A stretch of DNA of 22,218 nt from JBAZJI01 sp964596325. GTDB lineage: Bacteria; Patescibacteriota; Minisyncoccia; Minisyncoccales; JAGOPM01. Every line of letters begins with the position of its first letter. Within the stretch, counting starts at the first letter, position 1. The translations under genes were made by a program, and so were the position numbers. The notes under the pieces were generated by a model that searched no databases, was not told the DNA's origin, and worked only from the letters and a program-made list of their open reading frames with translations. The stretch is taken from contig CAZQSQ010000014.1 in the NCBI GenBank assembly GCA_964596325.1, positions 1 to 22,218 of the forward strand, read 5' to 3'. Shown one piece after another: positions 7,678-15,624 of the stretch.

Positions 7678-8049
7678 TTAATTTTGCCAGAGTCCATGCA
7701 AATTACAATACGCCCTGGCCTTGCCTACGCCATTTTGGCAGGAACAAAACTGCGCTTCAGGTTTTTCGCCCGGCTGCAAGAATTTCCGGCAGCCGCAATC
7801 TAAGCACTCAATCCATTCGATAAAATGCGCCTCTTCCATAGGGTGAGCGACGCTCCCGACTTTTACTTTTATCCCCTCCTGAGACTTTTCAGAAACCGGA
7901 ACGTGTTTTTCTTGAGCCCCGTCACTGGTATTGGCTTTTTGTAAATGCATTTCCTGACCGCAACAGACCAAGGTACCGGCGCCAGCATGCAAAACTTCCA
8001 CGATATTGCCGCAAATGGCGCATTTATAAATTTGTTTTAATTCGGTCAT
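7678..8049 (-). CDS. superoxide reductase (2Fe desulfoferrodoxin), 123 aa
   Basis: It reduces superoxide to hydrogen peroxide without making oxygen, a strategy typical of anaerobes. The N-terminal desulforedoxin-like domain has C10-x2-C13 and C29-C30 for a structural iron. The catalytic iron ligands are all present: E47-K48-H49, H69, H75, C115 and H118 (CNLHG). The start is the ATG at 8049, directly before the conserved domain and 7 nt after the rubrerythrin stop; the open frame runs further upstream but only through the neighbouring gene. The peroxide formed can be removed by the rubrerythrin encoded just upstream. Confidence 0.95.
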   Translation of the reverse strand: MTELKQIYKCAICGNIVEVLHAGAGTLVCCGQEMHLQKANTSDGAQEKHVPVSEKSQEGIKVKVGSVAHPMEEAHFIEWIECLDCGCRKFLQPGEKPEAQFCSCQNGVGKARAYCNLHGLWQN

Positions 8050-8056
8050 AATAATA

Positions 8057-8629
8057 TTAATAATTTTCCGACTGTATTTGGAAGAAGGCCTGCGGATGTT
8101 TACATGATGGGCACTCCTGGGGAGCTTCTGGCCCAAAGTGGATATACCCGCATTCGCGGCAAATCCAAAATACGCCACTGGACTTTTTGAAGACTGAATT
8201 ATTATTTAAATTTTCCAATAATTTCTTATAGCGCTGCTCATGGTGCTCTTCAGCCTTGGCAATCGCGCGCATGGTGTCGGCGATTTTAGAATAGCCCTCC
8301 TTATCAGCCACTTCGGCAAAAGAAGGATACATGGAGGAATATTCATGATTTTCTCCGGCAATAGCAGCCGCTAAATTTTCCTTGGTCGTCTGATATATGG
8401 TTGGTATTCCGGCATCAATGGCGATATCATTGCCATCCTCTTTTAACTCTTGGATAAATTCAAAAAGGGTTTTGGCATGCCTTTTTTCCTGATCGGCAGT
8501 TTCTAAAAATATTGCGCCTATCTGCTCGTAACCTTCTTTTTGCGCCACTCTGGCATAAAAAGTATAGCGGTTGCGCGCTTGGCTTTCGCCCACAAAAGCT
8601 TTGGCTAAATTTTTGAGTGTTTCTTTCAT
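8057..8629 (-). CDS. rubrerythrin, 190 aa
   Basis: This is a peroxide-reducing di-iron protein of anaerobic bacteria. The ferritin-like four-helix domain occupies residues 1-145, with iron-ligand motifs at E15, E48-x2-H51, the GENHE block near 92-96 and E127-x2-H130. A C-terminal rubredoxin-like domain has C157-x2-C160 and C173-x2-C176. Length and domain order are those of classical rubrerythrin. It is the first gene of the rubrerythrin - superoxide reductase - MscS-like operon. The start ATG has no Shine-Dalgarno site; a candidate promoter and hairpins lie in the 79 bp upstream. Confidence 0.96.
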   Translation of the reverse strand: MKETLKNLAKAFVGESQARNRYTFYARVAQKEGYEQIGAIFLETADQEKRHAKTLFEFIQELKEDGNDIAIDAGIPTIYQTTKENLAAAIAGENHEYSSMYPSFAEVADKEGYSKIADTMRAIAKAEEHHEQRYKKLLENLNNNSVFKKSSGVFWICRECGYIHFGPEAPQECPSCKHPQAFFQIQSENY

Positions 8630-8642
8630 ATTTTATTTTGTT

Positions 8643-8689
8643 TATTTAGAGAGTAAAGCCGTCCCGCGCAAGCGGGGCGGCAAAACCGC
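8643..8689 (-). promoter_or_regulatory. candidate rubrerythrin promoter with overlapping hairpins
   Basis: On the minus strand, TTGCGC (8666-8671) and TAAATA (8643-8648) are 17 bp apart. The -35 falls in the loop and stem of a 10-bp hairpin (8658-8667 with 8672-8681; loop GCAA on +). A second small hairpin (8677-8680 with 8686-8689) shares bases with it, so the two exclude each other. The first may also act as a weak terminator for the upstream gene. Confidence 0.35.
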
Positions 8690-8708
8690 AAATTTCCAAT
8701 TACTTTTT

Positions 8709-9478
8709 CTAAGTGCCAAGGAACTTCTTATAAACCAAATAAGCCACACCCGATAAAATCAAAATCACAACCACAATCCCTAAAATAATAAATCCGGTAA
8801 AATCTTGCTTTTTAGGCGTAGCGGTCGAGGGCGAGGTTGAAGGCTTGCAATCAACGCTGCAATTCTCAATCGTTTCCCCGCTTTCACATTCGTTGTTTCC
8901 GCAAAAGGCCGCCGGNNNNNNNNNNNNNNNNNNNNNNNNNNNNNNNNNNNNNNNNNNNNNNNNNNNNNNNNNNNNNNNNNNNNNNNNNNNNNNNNNNNNN
9001 NNNNNNNNNNNNNNNAATTCTCAATCGTTTCCCCGCTTTCACATTCGTTGTTTCCGCAAAAGGCCGCCGGCTTTTCTTTTTTAGTGAAAGAAAAATTATT
9101 CTCTGTAAATTCCAAAGGTTCGCCGTTTTTGTCCATAACTTCAACCATTGGCGTCTCCTGACCGCTCACCACGCACAAGGTGCAATCCGCCGCATAAGAA
9201 GTGGCGCACTTTTCTCCGCTACCAGTCTTAGAAACATAGCCCTTCAAAGTGCAATAATTAAATTTCTGCCCGCACTTGCCAGTAAAAAATGCCCAATCAT
9301 CGCAAGAAGTTTTATCGGGAAAAACGCAATACGCGCTTTGGCCAGCATCATTATCCTTTATCACATAATCATAGCCCATCTGCTCGCAATATTTTGCAGC
9401 CGGGTTGAAGGCGGCCTGCGCCCAAGGCGCTAAAAATATGGCGGAAATTATTGCTAATAATAAATATATCTTTTTCAT
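8709..9478 (-). CDS. DUF333-type exported protein with C-terminal anchor (split by assembly gap)
   Basis: A signal peptide (residues 1-22, ending Ala-Gln-Ala-Ala) is followed by a DUF333-like domain (about 24-75: AKYCEQMG, YCVFPD and CDDWAFFTGKC blocks), then more Cys pairs. Next is a CGNNECESGETIEN-CSVDC motif of a type common in secreted multi-domain proteins. As assembled, the 100-N gap shifts the frame. Collapsing the gap and one exact 55-bp duplicate restores a 204-aa protein that continues through a Ser/Thr/Pro linker into a membrane helix and ends FLGT at the TAG at 8709-8711. It lies 9 nt after the papain-like protease gene, so the two are probably co-expressed. Function is unknown; a surface-anchored partner or substrate of the protease is possible. 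Confidence 0.8.
8861..9070. other. assembly gap (100 N) flanked by exact 55-bp duplicates
   Basis: Bases 8861-8915 and 9016-9070 are identical, with exactly 100 N between them. The gap sits inside the DUF333-type gene. Removing the N run and one copy restores the frame, so this is best read as two contig ends overlapping by one assembly word, not a real repeat. Confidence 0.9.
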
Positions 9479-9487
9479 GCGTTTTTC

Positions 9488-12151
9488 TTATTTGGATTGG
9501 GGAACAATTACTTGTTGCACGAAATACGCCCCTTCGGAAAATATTCCGCAAGAGCCATATCCAATCTTAAAATATCCGCCCGCGCCCGGCCTCGGCCAAT
9601 TCACGCCCCAGCTGTTCCTGACAATCCAGGCTTGCTCTTTGTCGTCATAGCCCACAACCACAATCGAGTGATTGGTAGACCGACCAACTTTTGAACAAGA
9701 CACAACTGGTTTGGAATAATCAACCTTCACCCATTCACCGTCAACTTTTCCTCCAGCGAAATAAGAAGTAATCAATGGGCCCTTCTCGGTTAAAGCCCTC
9801 TTGATGGCATCGGTATTGCCCGGCTCAATAAAACCATAGTCGCTGATGCGCCACTGACGGGAAGAAGCATCAACACACTTATTGCAAGTGGGTTCGGGGT
9901 TTCCAGTGCGCCAATTAGTTGAATTATACGGGAAGCACTGCTCATCAACCACACCGCTCTTGAAGGCTTCCAAAGCACCGCCATCGGGGCCGCCATCCTT
10001 GCAGGATCCCTGCCCCGAACAAGAGATAATATCTTGCTCGCTCAAATTAATATCCAGATTAGCCATCTTTTCATCAATATTGTATTTGGCTTCAATGGCC
10101 GCAGTCCCGGAAAAAGCCCAGCAGCCGCCACAAATTCCTTGATTTTTCACTCCGGTCAACCAATTTTGTTTTTTATAATTCCGCCAATCAAAGGAAGCGG
10201 CTAAACCGTTATCCTGTATAGGCGCCTCTTCAATCCCGTTAGTGCAATCCAAGGAACAATCTTCGATGTCTTTGTAGCAGCGGCCATTGGTTTTGCCCGG
10301 CATATTCTTATTGATTGCATCCGCGCAAAGTTTCAAATCGTATCCTTGATATTGATAAGTTACGCTGCATTTGCCAGTTGCCTTTGTGCAAACATAAAAC
10401 TTTTCCCCGCTAAAATTAGTCGGCGGTTTTTCTCCGACAATTTTACAATTCTTAGTGCATTCCGCCTTCTCTTCGTAACACCAACCATTAGTGCGTTTGC
10501 CATACTTGCCCAAAATGTATGACTTGCAAACCGCCGGAGAAATTTGGGATTGGTTTGTCTGGTAGCATTGCCCGGTATCATTCATGCAGAAAAAATATCT
10601 TACTCCCGACATCTTGGCACAGGCTTCATTGCAGGCCTTTCTTTGATTTGCGTCCGAAGCGTAACAACGGCGGTTCTTATCATTGGGGAAAGCCACTTTC
10701 AAAACATTATTGCAATCGGTCAAGCTGGGTTTTTCGGTTGCGATACAAGTTGCCTTATCCTTTGGACAGAAATAATACGTGTAATACATCCTTCCACCAT
10801 TGCCGCTGCTGCTGGGCTGCGAAGACGCGCTAGTTCCGCCCGACCGACAATTATCATTACAAGCCACACGTTCTTCTTTGTAATAGCATCTCTTGTTGGT
10901 GCCCTCGCCATATTTGTCGCGCAATGCCTTATTACAGGCTTCTTTAGACTGGTATTCACTGGCCGTTTCCGAGCATTCTGGACCATCTTTGCAGTAAACG
11001 TAAGTTTTAGCCTCCAACTGCCGGCAACGGGCATTACAAGTCGAAACATCGCCGGTCTCGTAGCATACTTTGGAAGTTCCGCTGCCAAATTTCGTTTTCA
11101 AAAACTCGTTGCAGGCAACCTGATCGGTATATGCGTCTTTGGTCAACACGCAATCTTCAAAATCCCTGTCGCAATAATTAAAAACCCTTTTGCTTTGATT
11201 CTTGCAAACAGAATCGCAAAGAGTCTGTTCGCTAGCTTTATAGCAGAACTTGTTTGTGCTATCACCAAAAATCCTTCGCAAGGCCGCGTGGCATTCATAA
11301 ATATCGGAACCGCTATAAACCGAAGCGGCAACCTGGCTGCAAGTTCCCAAATCAACCGGACAATAGAAAAATCCACCGGCAGAATTACCGCTTGGGCCGG
11401 CGCCCGTGCGCACTAATACGAAATCGCCGTTTTGCCTCTCCCCATTAAATTCACCCATCAAACGAATGAAATAATCGTGGTTCGGCTGCAGGCCGGTAAT
11501 TGTTTCCACTGGCACCCAGCCACTACCTGTTTTTTGCTTCTTGCCACCGGGAGCCTGCTGATAATTAACCATGTCCATTTCCCAAATCTCAAACCAGTAA
11601 GTGGCGGTCTGGCCGCTCTTCAGGCCCTCAAGGCGCCCGCGCATATAAACAGTTGTCCCTTCAATCCTCTCTGGTGTCCAGGTAAAAGGATAAAAAGTGG
11701 TGCGAATATCGGCATCGCTGGTAGCTGGAGAAGTATGGAAACAAACCTTATCCCCTAAAGGAACATTGTAAGCACCCTGGGCTGAATAATACATCTGGGC
11801 GCAATAATCAAAATCGGGGTTTAAGGGCGAAGCAAATTGGCTAAACCTGATCGGCGCATTCAAATTAACCGGCGGATCAGTATTAACACTGCGATAATCA
11901 AGCTGCCCTTGGTTGTTGGCGGAAACCTTGAAATAGACCGAAACGGAACTGTATTGGCCCAAGTCAACAAGGTTGCCATTCAAATACACACTATAAGGGG
12001 TCACACTGCCGTAGGGCGGTGAATCATTAAGCAGAGAAAAGTTACCGGCCTTGGCTCTGGGCAAATCCTGCCAACCAAAATAAAAGTATGCCCCCAAGGA
12101 TACAAAGCAGATCAATGTAAACAGCAAAAATCGCCTAAAATTTTGCGTCAT
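9488..12151 (-). CDS. exported papain-like cysteine protease with six Cys-rich repeats, 887 aa
   Basis: An N-terminal signal or anchor helix (about residues 8-27) is followed by two beta-rich regions (about 40-260). Six Cys repeats of ~60 aa then span about 262-640; each has six cysteines in the order Cys, C-x6-7 later, Cys, Cys-Tyr, C-x3-C, with an Asn/Gly-rich turn before Cys-Tyr. The C-terminal ~237 residues form a papain (C1) domain with Q671, C677 (GICGGCWAF), H828 (NHSIVVVGY) and N846 (RNSWG), so it is predicted active. No typical inhibitory propeptide was recognised; the repeat region may mask the enzyme or bind surfaces. The DUF333-type protein follows 9 nt later. An extended -10 box lies 22 nt before the ATG, with no Shine-Dalgarno site. 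Confidence 0.93.
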   Translation of the reverse strand: MTQNFRRFLLFTLICFVSLGAYFYFGWQDLPRAKAGNFSLLNDSPPYGSVTPYSVYLNGNLVDLGQYSSVSVYFKVSANNQGQLDYRSVNTDPPVNLNAPIRFSQFASPLNPDFDYCAQMYYSAQGAYNVPLGDKVCFHTSPATSDADIRTTFYPFTWTPERIEGTTVYMRGRLEGLKSGQTATYWFEIWEMDMVNYQQAPGGKKQKTGSGWVPVETITGLQPNHDYFIRLMGEFNGERQNGDFVLVRTGAGPSGNSAGGFFYCPVDLGTCSQVAASVYSGSDIYECHAALRRIFGDSTNKFCYKASEQTLCDSVCKNQSKRVFNYCDRDFEDCVLTKDAYTDQVACNEFLKTKFGSGTSKVCYETGDVSTCNARCRQLEAKTYVYCKDGPECSETASEYQSKEACNKALRDKYGEGTNKRCYYKEERVACNDNCRSGGTSASSQPSSSGNGGRMYYTYYFCPKDKATCIATEKPSLTDCNNVLKVAFPNDKNRRCYASDANQRKACNEACAKMSGVRYFFCMNDTGQCYQTNQSQISPAVCKSYILGKYGKRTNGWCYEEKAECTKNCKIVGEKPPTNFSGEKFYVCTKATGKCSVTYQYQGYDLKLCADAINKNMPGKTNGRCYKDIEDCSLDCTNGIEEAPIQDNGLAASFDWRNYKKQNWLTGVKNQGICGGCWAFSGTAAIEAKYNIDEKMANLDINLSEQDIISCSGQGSCKDGGPDGGALEAFKSGVVDEQCFPYNSTNWRTGNPEPTCNKCVDASSRQWRISDYGFIEPGNTDAIKRALTEKGPLITSYFAGGKVDGEWVKVDYSKPVVSCSKVGRSTNHSIVVVGYDDKEQAWIVRNSWGVNWPRPGAGGYFKIGYGSCGIFSEGAYFVQQVIVPQSK

Positions 12152-12172
12152 ATAAACAATATGCGTTTAATG

Positions 12173-12184
12173 AATTATACCAAA
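12173..12184 (-). promoter_or_regulatory. extended -10 promoter of the protease operon
   Basis: On the minus strand this reads TTTGGTATAATT (TGG-TATAAT), 22 nt before the ATG. It is identical in sequence and spacing to the box before the Pro-rich membrane protein at 3415-3426. No good -35 is visible. Confidence 0.6.
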
Positions 12185-12237
12185 CGCAATACGCGCACGA
12201 AAGTGTGGAAAACTAAAGTTATGAACAGGTACAAAAA

Positions 12238-13422
12238 TTAAGCGTTTTCTTTTTGCGGATTGCTTCCTAAAAAGAAAAATGAAACCAAAGCCAAGGCAGC
12301 GAAGGCTGAGCCAAAATAAAATGGCGCCTGATGGGAAACTCTATCCCACAAAAATCCCGCCACTATCGAGGAAAGCAACACACCCAAACCAATCACGAGC
12401 TGATAAATTCCAAAAGCGGTGGCAATATTTTCCTTGGGAACTAATTTCGCAATATAAGCCTTCCCGACCCCGTCGCTAAAAGAAAAATATAACCCGTAAA
12501 CGGCGGCCATGAGCCACACCATATTGCCATCGAGGGCTTGGGCGAAAGCAAAATAAACCGCGGCAAAAATGGCAAGACCGAAAAGCAGAGCATTCTTCTC
12601 CCCGATTTTATCCGAGATCATGCCTGCATAAGTGGCGGTGGAGGCAAAAATAAAATTCAATAAAACATAAGCCCAAACAGTCGCGCTTATCGATAATCCC
12701 AAATCTTGGGCACGCAAAATCAGAAAAGCATCCGAGCTATTCCCGAGGGCAAAGATCGCACTGATAAAAATAAATACTTTGAAATTCCGCGGCATCGCCC
12801 GCCAATCAAATCGGAATTTTTTAACCGCGACCGGGTCGGCCTTAGGCTTTTCTTTGACCAGAGCGGCCAAAATAAGCACGCCTACTACCGAAGGTATGCC
12901 GGCAAATAAAAAAACTTTATTGAAATTGTTTCCAAAAAATCCTAAAGCGTAAATAGCTAAAATAGGCCCGACAACCGCGCCCATGGTGTCCATAGCCCGA
13001 TGCAAACCAAAAGCCTTGCCTTCAATGCCTTTTATCTTATCGTCGGCAATCAGGGCATCCCGAGGGGTGGTGCGCACGCCCTTGCCGGTCCTGTCCAAAA
13101 ACCTCGCAAAAAGGACAAAGGGCCAAGAATTCGCCCAACTCAATAAAAACTTCGATATGGCTGAAAGAGAATAACCTGCCACCACCAAAGGTTTGCGCTT
13201 CTGGAATTTATCAGAAAAATATCCAGAAAAAACTTTTAAGATACTGGCTGTAGCTTCCGCAACTCCTTCGATTAAGCCGACCACCGCTGCCGGCGCACCC
13301 AAAATCGATTTCAAAAAAATCGGCACTATCGGGTAAATCATTTCCGAGGAAAGGTCATTAAAAAAACTGACCAACCCCAAAATAATAATGTTTTTAGGAA
13401 CACTTGGTTTATTCTCTGGCAT
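12238..13422 (-). CDS. MFS transporter, 12 membrane helices, 394 aa
   Basis: This is a major facilitator superfamily secondary transporter of the inner membrane. The hydrophobic profile gives about 12 helices with a central loop near residues 190-205. Two motifs stand out: the helix 2-3 loop GYFSDKFQKRKP (MFS motif A, where the usual first residues are GxxxDRxGRR) and RTGKGVRTTPRDAL near 112-125, typical of a widespread uncharacterised MFS group. The substrate cannot be told from sequence; drug or metabolite efflux is possible. It follows the dGTPase-like gene by 4 nt without its own ribosome site. No clear terminator was seen in the 85 bp downstream. Confidence 0.92.
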   Translation of the reverse strand: MPENKPSVPKNIIILGLVSFFNDLSSEMIYPIVPIFLKSILGAPAAVVGLIEGVAEATASILKVFSGYFSDKFQKRKPLVVAGYSLSAISKFLLSWANSWPFVLFARFLDRTGKGVRTTPRDALIADDKIKGIEGKAFGLHRAMDTMGAVVGPILAIYALGFFGNNFNKVFLFAGIPSVVGVLILAALVKEKPKADPVAVKKFRFDWRAMPRNFKVFIFISAIFALGNSSDAFLILRAQDLGLSISATVWAYVLLNFIFASTATYAGMISDKIGEKNALLFGLAIFAAVYFAFAQALDGNMVWLMAAVYGLYFSFSDGVGKAYIAKLVPKENIATAFGIYQLVIGLGVLLSSIVAGFLWDRVSHQAPFYFGSAFAALALVSFFFLGSNPQKENA

Positions 13423-13426
13423 ATTA

Positions 13427-14647
13427 TTAAAAGCTGATTATTTCCTCAAAAACCCTAATGGCGAATTGGTCGGTCATGCCGGAGATAAAGTCGATAATAG
13501 AGCGCAAATACTGGCTCTCATTTTCTAGCTTATATAAAACTTTATTTTGATATTTTCGCTCGGCGCTATAAGCAAGGGCGTTGGAATACTTTTCCAACCA
13601 ACCGTAAAAAATCGGGGCAATAGTCGGATACTTGAATTGATCGTCGCGGACAAAACGCATTGTATCCATACCTTCATAATATTCTTTAAGGAATTTATAA
13701 ATCGTCCTAATGACTAGCTCAGCGTATTCGTGATAATTATTGAGCCTTTCATGCAGATAAATGTTTTCGTAATTAAAGGCGACAATATCGCGAAGCATTT
13801 GGAATTTTTGAGCCGAAAAGCAAATGCCTTTTTGCGGGCTACTCTCCTCACAAAGGTCTTTGATGAGCTGATGCATAATAATAGTATTATTCACATCGGC
13901 CAAATCCGCATTTATTATCCGGCGCAACCCATCAAGCTGGGTATCGCTTAAAATCCCCAAAGTCAGCGCATCCTCAATATCCCGCCCCAGATAAGCAACT
14001 TTGTCGGCAATTTTTACCACGCAAGCCTCCCAAGAATACGGCCGATATTCATTAGGCCGGTTTATGCTTTCCAGAGCTACGGCCTCCTCGCGCGGAATAA
14101 GCCCATTTTCGTTAACTTCCCCGCAGTGGCTGATAATCCCATCGCGCACCGCATAGGTTAAATTCAAATTCCTTTCATGCCCGGTTGAATCCGGCAAAGT
14201 TTCAATATCATCGACAAAGTGCAAACTATTTTTTTCATGCCACATGGCCTGCTTAAGCTCAGCCGCGGCAATATCGCTTAAAGTTTGTTCCCCGCGATGA
14301 CCAAAAGGCGCATGCCCGAGATCGTGACCCAAGGCAATAGCGGAGGTCAGCTCGGTATCGAGCCCTAATTGTTTGGCTATGGAATAGCTTACACTATTAA
14401 CATGGTTAACATGCTCCATGCGCGTACAAATATGGTCGTTGCGCGTGGCAAAAAAGACTTGAGTTTTGTGCTTGAGCCGCCGAAAGGCATTGCAGTGCAA
14501 AATCCTATTGCCGTCAATTTCAAATTCGCTGCGGTATTCTCCCCGACGCCCCGAACCGTTACTTCGCTGGATATATTGTTCCCATTTTGGATTGTTTTCC
14601 TTAGCAGCCACCTCTTTGAAAATTTGCATGGTTATGGTGTTATTCAT
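13427..14647 (-). CDS. dgt: dGTP triphosphohydrolase-like HD protein
   Basis: This HD-superfamily hydrolase of the dGTPase family cleaves dNTPs to deoxynucleoside and triphosphate; in characterised members this controls dNTP pools and limits phage. Metal ligands are visible: H in RMEHV near 79, and the HD pair in LGHDLGHAPFGHRGE near 108-122. A conserved Asp of the same centre is likely in VKIADKVAYLGRDIEDAL. Length (up to 406 aa) fits the family. The start is uncertain: a strong extended -10 (TGC-TATGAT) ends only 2 nt before the first ATG at 14647, so the in-frame ATG at 14629 (Met7, MQIFKE) fits transcription better. It is the first gene of an operon with the MFS transporter. Confidence 0.92.
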   Translation of the reverse strand: MNNTITMQIFKEVAAKENNPKWEQYIQRSNGSGRRGEYRSEFEIDGNRILHCNAFRRLKHKTQVFFATRNDHICTRMEHVNHVNSVSYSIAKQLGLDTELTSAIALGHDLGHAPFGHRGEQTLSDIAAAELKQAMWHEKNSLHFVDDIETLPDSTGHERNLNLTYAVRDGIISHCGEVNENGLIPREEAVALESINRPNEYRPYSWEACVVKIADKVAYLGRDIEDALTLGILSDTQLDGLRRIINADLADVNNTIIMHQLIKDLCEESSPQKGICFSAQKFQMLRDIVAFNYENIYLHERLNNYHEYAELVIRTIYKFLKEYYEGMDTMRFVRDDQFKYPTIAPIFYGWLEKYSNALAYSAERKYQNKVLYKLENESQYLRSIIDFISGMTDQFAIRVFEEIISF

Positions 14648-14649
14648 AA

Positions 14650-14700
14650 ATCATAGCATAAAAAGCATCTTGCAATCTACCGGGGTATTCATGCTATAAT
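14650..14700. promoter_or_regulatory. divergent extended -10 promoters
   Basis: For +: ATGC-TATAAT with TATAAT at 14695-14700, 8 nt before the ATG at 14709 (leaderless layout). For -: TGC-TATGAT with the -10 at 14650-14655. A palindromic TTGCAA at 14670-14675 is the best -35 candidate for both, but the spacings (19 and 14 bp) are poor, so both probably rely on the extended -10. Confidence 0.5.
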
Positions 14701-14708
14701 GCGCTGCC

Positions 14709-15539
14709 ATGAAAAAACAGACTAAAAACCTGATATTAGCCGCCGGCCTCATTTTAGCCGCCTTTTTCATTTGGGGCCTGATCGAGCCCTTCATGCTCGA
14801 TATAAAAGTTTTAACCGTAAAAGATTCGCAAATCCCCGCCTCCTTTGATGGCAAAAAAATACTTTTTGTCACCGATGTGCACTGCGGGGCCTTCTTCCCC
14901 ATTAACCGCACCAAGCAATTCATCAACTCCCTTAATGCCCTCAAGCCCGACCTTGTTTTAATGGGTGGAGATTATATCCAATGGAACGACACAAAAATCG
15001 ATGAGTGCATCAAGGCTTTTGCCGGGTTAAAAGCCCCTTTGGGCGTAATTGGCGTATTGGGCAACCATGATATGCGCGTGGATAAATTCAAAGGCGTTGC
15101 CATGGAAAAAATGCTCGAAGAAGCCGGTATTGTTATCCTTAACGATCAGATAAAGAAGGTGGCTAATAATAATGAAAGCATCACAGTGGCGGGCGTAGAC
15201 TATTTCTCTACCACGGCCCAATGGAAAAAAATCCAAGCCAAGCTCGATGACAAATCTTTCAATATATTACTGGCCCATGACCCGGATTTTGTCTTGGAGG
15301 CCAAACCTAAAAATATTTCTTTGTCTTTGGCGGGCCATACGCATGGCGGCCAAGTGACTTTTTTCGGCCTATTTGCCCCGCTGACCCATAGTAAATTCGG
15401 CCAAGATAATTTTACCGGAGTGAAGGTATTTGATAAAAAACCATTTGTCATATCCAATGGCGTAGGAACGACTTTTTTGCCCATTCGTTTTTTTGCCCGG
15501 CCGGATATCTATATTATCAATCTTCAAAAGGCGCCCTAA
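14709..15539 (+). CDS. membrane-anchored metallophosphoesterase, YkuE-like, 276 aa
   Basis: One N-terminal membrane helix (about residues 7-28) anchors a calcineurin-like phosphoesterase domain. Metal-binding blocks: TDVHCG (D56, H58), MGGDY (D88), GNHD (118-121), LLAHDPD and LAGHTHGGQ. Anchor plus catalytic order resemble Bacillus YkuE and related lipid-linked phosphoesterases, such as UDP-diacylglucosamine hydrolase-like enzymes; the substrate is not settled by sequence. The enzyme domain probably lies on the outer face of the membrane. The stop codon is in the loop of the terminator that follows. Transcription is predicted to begin at the start codon. Confidence 0.93.
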   Translation: MKKQTKNLILAAGLILAAFFIWGLIEPFMLDIKVLTVKDSQIPASFDGKKILFVTDVHCGAFFPINRTKQFINSLNALKPDLVLMGGDYIQWNDTKIDECIKAFAGLKAPLGVIGVLGNHDMRVDKFKGVAMEKMLEEAGIVILNDQIKKVANNNESITVAGVDYFSTTAQWKKIQAKLDDKSFNILLAHDPDFVLEAKPKNISLSLAGHTHGGQVTFFGLFAPLTHSKFGQDNFTGVKVFDKKPFVISNGVGTTFLPIRFFARPDIYIINLQKAP

Positions 15540-15553
15540 AGGCGCTTTTTTCT
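15531..15553 (+). terminator. terminator of YkuE-like gene
   Basis: The stem GCGCC/GGCGC (15531-15535 with 15541-15545) has loop CTAAA and is followed by a T-rich run. It overlaps the last codons and stop of the gene. Confidence 0.8.
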
Positions 15554-15555
15554 TA

Positions 15556-15583
15556 TTGACAAATAGCTATACTATGGTAAAAT
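15556..15583 (+). promoter_or_regulatory. sigma-70 promoter
   Basis: TTGACA (15556-15561) is 16 bp from TAAAAT (15578-15583). It gives a ~35-nt leader containing AAGGAGG at 15613-15619. Confidence 0.75.
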
Positions 15584-15624
15584 AGTAATATTGGAATTTA
15601 ACATTAGCATATAAGGAGGTATGC

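Noticed and set aside
8861..9070. Tandem duplication of the CGNNECESGE motif in the DUF333-type protein
   Set aside because: The second copy is the exact 55-bp assembly duplicate around the N run and is out of frame unless collapsed.
10544..11416. 290-codon open frame on + opposite the protease repeats
   Set aside because: It is antisense to the Cys-repeat region of a well-supported gene with a conserved active site. It has no ribosome site or promoter and no recognisable domain.
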